NCBI GenBank assembly: GCA_937901225.1 | Contig: CALCGX010000043.1 | Location: 1 to 25,692 of the forward strand | Direction of reading: 5' to 3' | Length of the DNA: 25,692 nt | DNA from: an uncultured Bacteroidales bacterium | Lineage (GTDB): Bacteria; Bacteroidota; Bacteroidia; Bacteroidales; Paludibacteraceae | Shown: in pieces, positions 23,901 through 25,692 of the stretch | Layout of the letters: every line of letters begins with the position of its first letter | Position numbering within the stretch: the stretch's first letter is position 1 | The notes under the pieces: model-generated | Databases searched by the model: none | Seen by the model: only the letters and a program-made list of their open reading frames with translations | Told to the model about the DNA's origin: nothing | Made by a program: the position numbers and the translations under genes

Positions 23901-24609
23901 CTGGATTAGGCTCAAGCACCACAATACCAGGCGCATAGGCATCTCCACTTACTGCATCAGGAGTAGGAGCATTAGCGATATATACGCGACCAAAAAACTC
24001 TGATTGTGGATTTTTATCAATTGCTATACCCTGTGGGCAACGGAAATTCTTATCCACATACAACAGACGAGGCTCTTTTCTCTGTGCAAACAATGCACCA
24101 TAACCATCCTCATAGGTATATGACTGTAAAGTATAATTAGAATAATCTTTTAGCCATATATCCACCATATCCGCTCTATTTCCTGTGATTTTATCTGCCT
24201 TTAACTCTATTGCCCATGTCATATTAAGACAGTCACTTTGACTTGTCAGATAAATAGGTATCTCTGCTTTCGTTAATGAAATAGCATATTCACCAGCATC
24301 GGAACGCTGTTCCAGAACACTTGATGGCAGATCATAGCGCCCTAGTTCAGCATTCGTTTCGCTATGATAAAATACCAATGCACCACTTTTAGGCGGAACA
24401 TTAGATTTGAAATAAAAGGTATATGTTCCTAACACAGAAGGTTTGCCATTTGCCTCCAGTTCTCCCTCATATGTATAATGCAAATCATACGCAAAAATGC
24501 GTAAGTTACCAGAATCCAACGTTTGAGCAGTAACACTACTAAATCCACCTGCCCATCCACACCAATAAAGTGCTAATAAGAAAATAATACTACGAATAGT
24601 TTTTTTCAT
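20911..24609 (-). CDS. Large secreted protein with T9SS type A C-terminal sorting domain
   Basis: A 1232-residue exported protein. A signal peptide covers residues 1-29 (IIFLLALYWCGWAGGFSSVT, then AQ). Residues about 180-610 contain repeated blades such as RCPQGIAIDKNPQSEFFGRV, INSLAFGPGGELYVLSK and IDGLEFDYAGNLFVVSS, resembling NHL/SMP-30-type beta-propellers. Near 690 NQWSDTENWNIKRVPDENDI begins a beta-rich segment of the kind common in Bacteroidota surface proteins, and near 808 LWQYVGAPG opens another. The last ~70 residues (NIYIVTGQMHNIVTIYNMSG, then ISSLGMGVYVVRVNNERYKF) form a type A sorting domain, so it should cross the outer membrane by type IX secretion and be anchored or released there. 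Ligand unknown. SprE, a component of that system, is encoded 7.5 kb away. Confidence 0.85.
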   Translation of the reverse strand: MKKTIRSIIFLLALYWCGWAGGFSSVTAQTLDSGNLRIFAYDLHYTYEGELEANGKPSVLGTYTFYFKSNVPPKSGALVFYHSETNAELGRYDLPSSVLEQRSDAGEYAISLTKAEIPIYLTSQSDCLNMTWAIELKADKITGNRADMVDIWLKDYSNYTLQSYTYEDGYGALFAQRKEPRLLYVDKNFRCPQGIAIDKNPQSEFFGRVYIANAPTPDAVSGDAYAPGIVVLEPNPVDGKYKKVGGSYMPSGVNFPAETDQWTRFYMHSIAVNPVDGSVYYAKSASSQQSAIYQLLPDEEAILTDKGAAVNVTRNLISEANYASSSLHPINSLAFGPGGELYVLSKAGGASAIRSGSDTEDVSDDKYDPGTGVIYKLTKQDDDEVYDQAEKYYNPRTSTFYGTTQEGKAQYGFPYCVSPWVDADNSMVVSSRGSFWVAQHRGKMDAYSFLAHIHPSGYQKHKSPGTGLVRYFQYSMGTGAQDTYSGNNVSPLWNVRQMLSPHTQNKTVEENHPNPTGQVALYEKDGMYSSEAFLAVAFSERVCVFKLFYNDNDTWFGFNLDWMFEIPVTGADKIDGLEFDYAGNLFVVSSTTHSLYVYSLPNYEPMQPYTYPKPSNIPAVQPMIFNSETGERQLSVSGGGNTTNTSNNLNRGTPLDDNQTVVAVAKSALIVPVDGAIVFNGDNGNQWSDTENWNIKRVPDENDIPVILRSDAVIDEAQGVSGAIFEEGSRLTITCKGGLTIGSEGIEGTASDGSSITIHNNSGRHESVTGAGYLRIHPEVAEEYMPRVTVQYTTKSQPSEAYPTENKHRLWQYVGAPGADTEVTLTSNTWLYSWSESSGWSKQKGTVALEPFAGYAITQQGKPTYNWVATAINQPQDITLQKTAGGDNIFTNSYLAPINVAAFTADDFEGDMLKTFYIFNTGSWTEWNDATTESNGAETTSQAAGQYTAIPVLSAGNLNENTDPTLIAPMQGIYVVANEPNCTIKLDYEKHVWNTTSPGNNAMKIPNRSATASELLRRIRIQAYGKNSGSDRMYILQDMRCTPDYDNGYDGLNMNASGQVNIYTNEPCGMMEISASNHIDSMYIGFCAGQDTTYTLRFSSLIGDPLYIKDLVADSVISLQEDGEYQFHVPAKSVNDMRFQVVLNPKLPENSGGDGVATNMDNISNTKLWTSDKNIYIVTGQMHNIVTIYNMSGQEVVHAQFSNQIELPISSLGMGVYVVRVNNERYKFINQE

Positions 24610-24684
24610 GGCTGATACTTCAATTATGTTATTCTACTGATTATAAGCATTTAAGGAAATTTGCAATTGCATGCAAAAAGTTTG

Positions 24685-24716
24685 CAAAATTACTACATTT
24701 TTTTTGAATACACAAA
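24685..24716 (-). promoter_or_regulatory. Promoter of the T9SS cargo gene pair
   Basis: On the minus strand TTTG (24713-24716), 20 bp, then TAATTTTG (24685-24692). It leaves a leader of about 70 bases, longer than others here, which begins near two short palindromes (TGCAATTGCA 24662-24671 and TGCATGCA 24668-24675). Confidence 0.72.
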
Positions 24717-24795
24717 TTTTCCACCATAAAAAATCAATTATTAATATCATAACCTACTGATTGTCTAAATACCACAACGCAGTCTTTCCGCTATC

Positions 24796-24850
24796 AATTA
24801 CGTACCATATACGTAGGATATACGTAACATATACGTAAGATATACGTAGG
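24796..24850. repeat. Five 11-bp units, each with a TACGTA palindrome
   Basis: Units of form ATATACGTANN start at 24796 (variant AATTACGTACC), 24807, 24818, 24829 and 24840 with period exactly 11, so TACGTA recurs once per helical turn. It lies about 80 bp upstream of the -33 box of the T9SS cargo gene and 65 bp beyond the tRNA terminator. In the wider gap 24610-24914 I see only this array and the promoter. Confidence 0.85.
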
Positions 24851-24914
24851 ATAATCGAGTTGTTAACCTGAGAATACCGAAGAATGATGCGGAAATGTAC
24901 CTAAAGATATGTAC

Positions 24915-24942
24915 AAAAAAGACAACCACCTAAGTGATTGTC
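24915..24942 (-). terminator. Intrinsic terminator of the tRNA gene
   Basis: On the minus strand GACAATCAC / GTGGTTGTC (9 bp with one G-U pair) around a TTAG loop, followed at once by TTTTTT. It starts three bases after the tRNA end, so the trailer is minimal. Confidence 0.9.
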
Positions 24943-24945
24943 TTG

Positions 24946-25020
24946 TGGTCCTGCTTGGGCTTGAACCAAGGACCCCCTGATTATGAGTCAGGTGCTACTA
25001 ACCAACTGAGCTATAGGCGC
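24946..25020 (-). tRNA. tRNA with CAT anticodon (Met or lysidine-Ile2), acceptor stem poorly paired
   Basis: On the minus strand the 75 bases give a D arm (GCTCAGTTGGTTAGTAGC), an anticodon arm CCTGA-CTCATAA-TCAGG with anticodon CAT, a GGGTC variable loop and a perfect T arm CTTGG-TTCAAGC-CCAAG. CAT means elongator methionine or, if C34 becomes lysidine, the AUA-reading isoleucine tRNA; the sequence alone does not decide. The 5' acceptor strand GCGCCTA does not match the 3' strand CAGGACC: pairs 2-71, 3-70 and 7-66 fail. The D loop has one extra base. CCA is not encoded. Promoter and terminator are good. It may be a divergent, hybrid or decaying tRNA. Confidence 0.75.
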
Positions 25021-25046
25021 TTTTTAATTACGATATCAGATTAATA

Positions 25047-25102
25047 TCTAAATCTGATGCAAAGTTACAAATAATTTTTGACATGACCAAATTTTTTAGT
25101 AA
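25047..25102. repeat. 56-bp direct repeat, copy 1 (contains tRNA promoter)
   Basis: Matches 25625-25680 at 54 of 56 positions; differences are at 25082 (C versus T) and 25093 (T versus A). It spans a complete promoter and lies between the AT-rich gene and the tRNA. Confidence 0.92.
25060..25091 (-). promoter_or_regulatory. Promoter of the CAT tRNA gene
   Basis: On the minus strand TTTG (25088-25091), 20 bp, then TAACTTTG (25060-25067). Transcription should start near 25053, about 33 bases before the tRNA. Confidence 0.75.
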
Positions 25103-25120
25103 CTTTTTTTGTTAAAAAAA

Positions 25121-25612
25121 TTAAATATTTTCAACGTATTTGACAATTTTTTGAGGTGAATCAGAAATTAAAACATTTACGATATTAACGGTTTCATTTT
25201 TAAAATCTTGTATAACTTGTGCAAATATTTCACCTTTTAATGGGATTTTTTCTTTTTCAAATTTAAAATAAATATGACTATAAATTGAATCTTCGTCTTT
25301 ATCTATATCTCTTTTATTCCATATACTAAATAAAGCATTTTGTTTACTTAAAGAAGAATTATTAGTTTTTAATTTCATTTGACGAATATTGTTCATATGA
25401 GATTTTAATTCTGTTTTCCAATGATTTTTTACATCATTATAACTGTTACTTAAAGTAGCATATCTAATTAAGCACCAATTTTCAACTATTTGTGGAATTA
25501 AATTATCTGCTTTTTCTTTATACTCTTTTAAAGAGTATGCCATTTCACAAATAAGATAATTTTGTAGTTCTTCTCTTATTGTTTCTCTAATAATTCTTTT
25601 AAGTGATTCCAT
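25121..25612 (-). CDS. AT-rich gene of unknown function between direct repeats
   Basis: A 163-residue protein that I do not recognise. It starts with an amphipathic charged helix (MESLKRIIRETIREELQNYL), then ICEMAYSLKEYKEKADNLIP and IVENWCLIRYATLSNSYND; the rest is charged and mixed helix/strand, with no signal peptide or membrane segment. The IIRExIREE-type start recalls N-termini of some phage-encoded proteins, but that is a weak impression. G+C is about a quarter (14 of 60 bases in a sampled line), far below its neighbours, with A/T-ending codons throughout, which suggests recent acquisition. It has its own promoter (25638-25669) and is flanked by 56-bp direct repeats that each hold a promoter. 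The frame is intact, so it is probably expressed. Confidence 0.65.
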   Translation of the reverse strand: MESLKRIIRETIREELQNYLICEMAYSLKEYKEKADNLIPQIVENWCLIRYATLSNSYNDVKNHWKTELKSHMNNIRQMKLKTNNSSLSKQNALFSIWNKRDIDKDEDSIYSHIYFKFEKEKIPLKGEIFAQVIQDFKNETVNIVNVLISDSPQKIVKYVENI

Positions 25613-25624
25613 TTTTATTTTTTT

Positions 25625-25680
25625 TCTAAATCTGATGCAAAGTTACAAATAATTTTTGATATGACCAAATATTTTAGTAA
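25625..25680. repeat. 56-bp direct repeat, copy 2 (contains promoter of the AT-rich gene)
   Basis: Second copy of 25047-25102, offset exactly 578 bp, two mismatches. It ends 12 bases before the window edge; those bases (AAAAATTAATAT) resemble the sequence at the 3' end of the AT-rich gene next to copy 1. Confidence 0.92.
25638..25669 (-). promoter_or_regulatory. Promoter of the AT-rich gene
   Basis: On the minus strand TTTG (25666-25669), 20 bp, then TAACTTTG (25638-25645), identical boxes to the tRNA promoter. Expected leader about 20 bases before ATG 25612. Confidence 0.75.
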
Positions 25681-25692
25681 AAAAATTAATAT

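Noticed and set aside
24796..24850. CRISPR array
   Set aside because: Period is 11 bp with no unique spacers and no cas genes; it is a tandem repeat.
25121..25612. Prophage remnant or toxin-antitoxin gene
   Set aside because: No integrase, structural phage gene or partner gene is visible, and the protein has no recognised domain; only the base composition and repeats support acquisition.

Overview
This window is ordinary Bacteroidales chromosome (phylum Bacteroidota) at roughly 43-45% G+C, with an atypical stretch at each end. The assignment rests on four things: Bacteroidota-type promoters (TTTG, 19-20 bp, TAnnTTTG) at nine places; gliding/type IX secretion proteins (GldH, SprE/PorW, a cargo with a type A C-terminal sorting domain); Bacteroidota-specific families (DUF5606, a DUF4874/DUF4832 protein, RicT beside HolB and GldH); and dispersed repeats typical of this group. 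Genus cannot be read from the sequence.

Left, plus strand (1-3498): the GC-rich 3' end of a MATE-like transporter gene overlaps yidD, followed by trmD, a secreted alkaline phosphatase, and, from its own promoter, a CPBP membrane protease carrying two in-frame copies of a GGTTAAAGG-type repeat. Minus strand 7911-3435: an operon of DUF5606 protein, Nif3-like protein, zinc-ribbon coiled-coil protein, topoisomerase IV subunit B and a small membrane-anchored protein that has absorbed a second dispersed repeat. Its 3' end overlaps the convergent CPBP gene, and its probable terminator lies inside that gene.

Middle (8014-13412): a secreted DUF4874/DUF4832 protein and smpB diverge from interlocked promoters; the smpB promoter leaves almost no 5' leader. 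The SprE/PorW TPR lipoprotein runs towards smpB. Minus strand 20239-13633: holB-ricT-gldH-trmB-mrp-MATE-tsaB, tightly packed with several overlaps, mixes DNA replication, tRNA modification, Fe-S carrier and gliding-lipoprotein functions.

Right (20361-25692): a 1232-residue T9SS cargo and a small signal-peptide plus C-terminal-anchor protein form a two-gene unit ending at a strong terminator. Upstream are five helically phased TACGTA motifs in an 11-bp repeat, then a tRNA gene with anticodon CAT, a good promoter and terminator, but a badly paired acceptor stem. Next is a very AT-rich gene of unknown function lying between two 56-bp near-identical direct repeats, each a complete promoter. This promoter-gene-promoter-tRNA cassette is the most unusual part of the window and looks like acquired or tandemly duplicated DNA. 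No CRISPR array, insertion sequence, rRNA or recognisable riboswitch was found.
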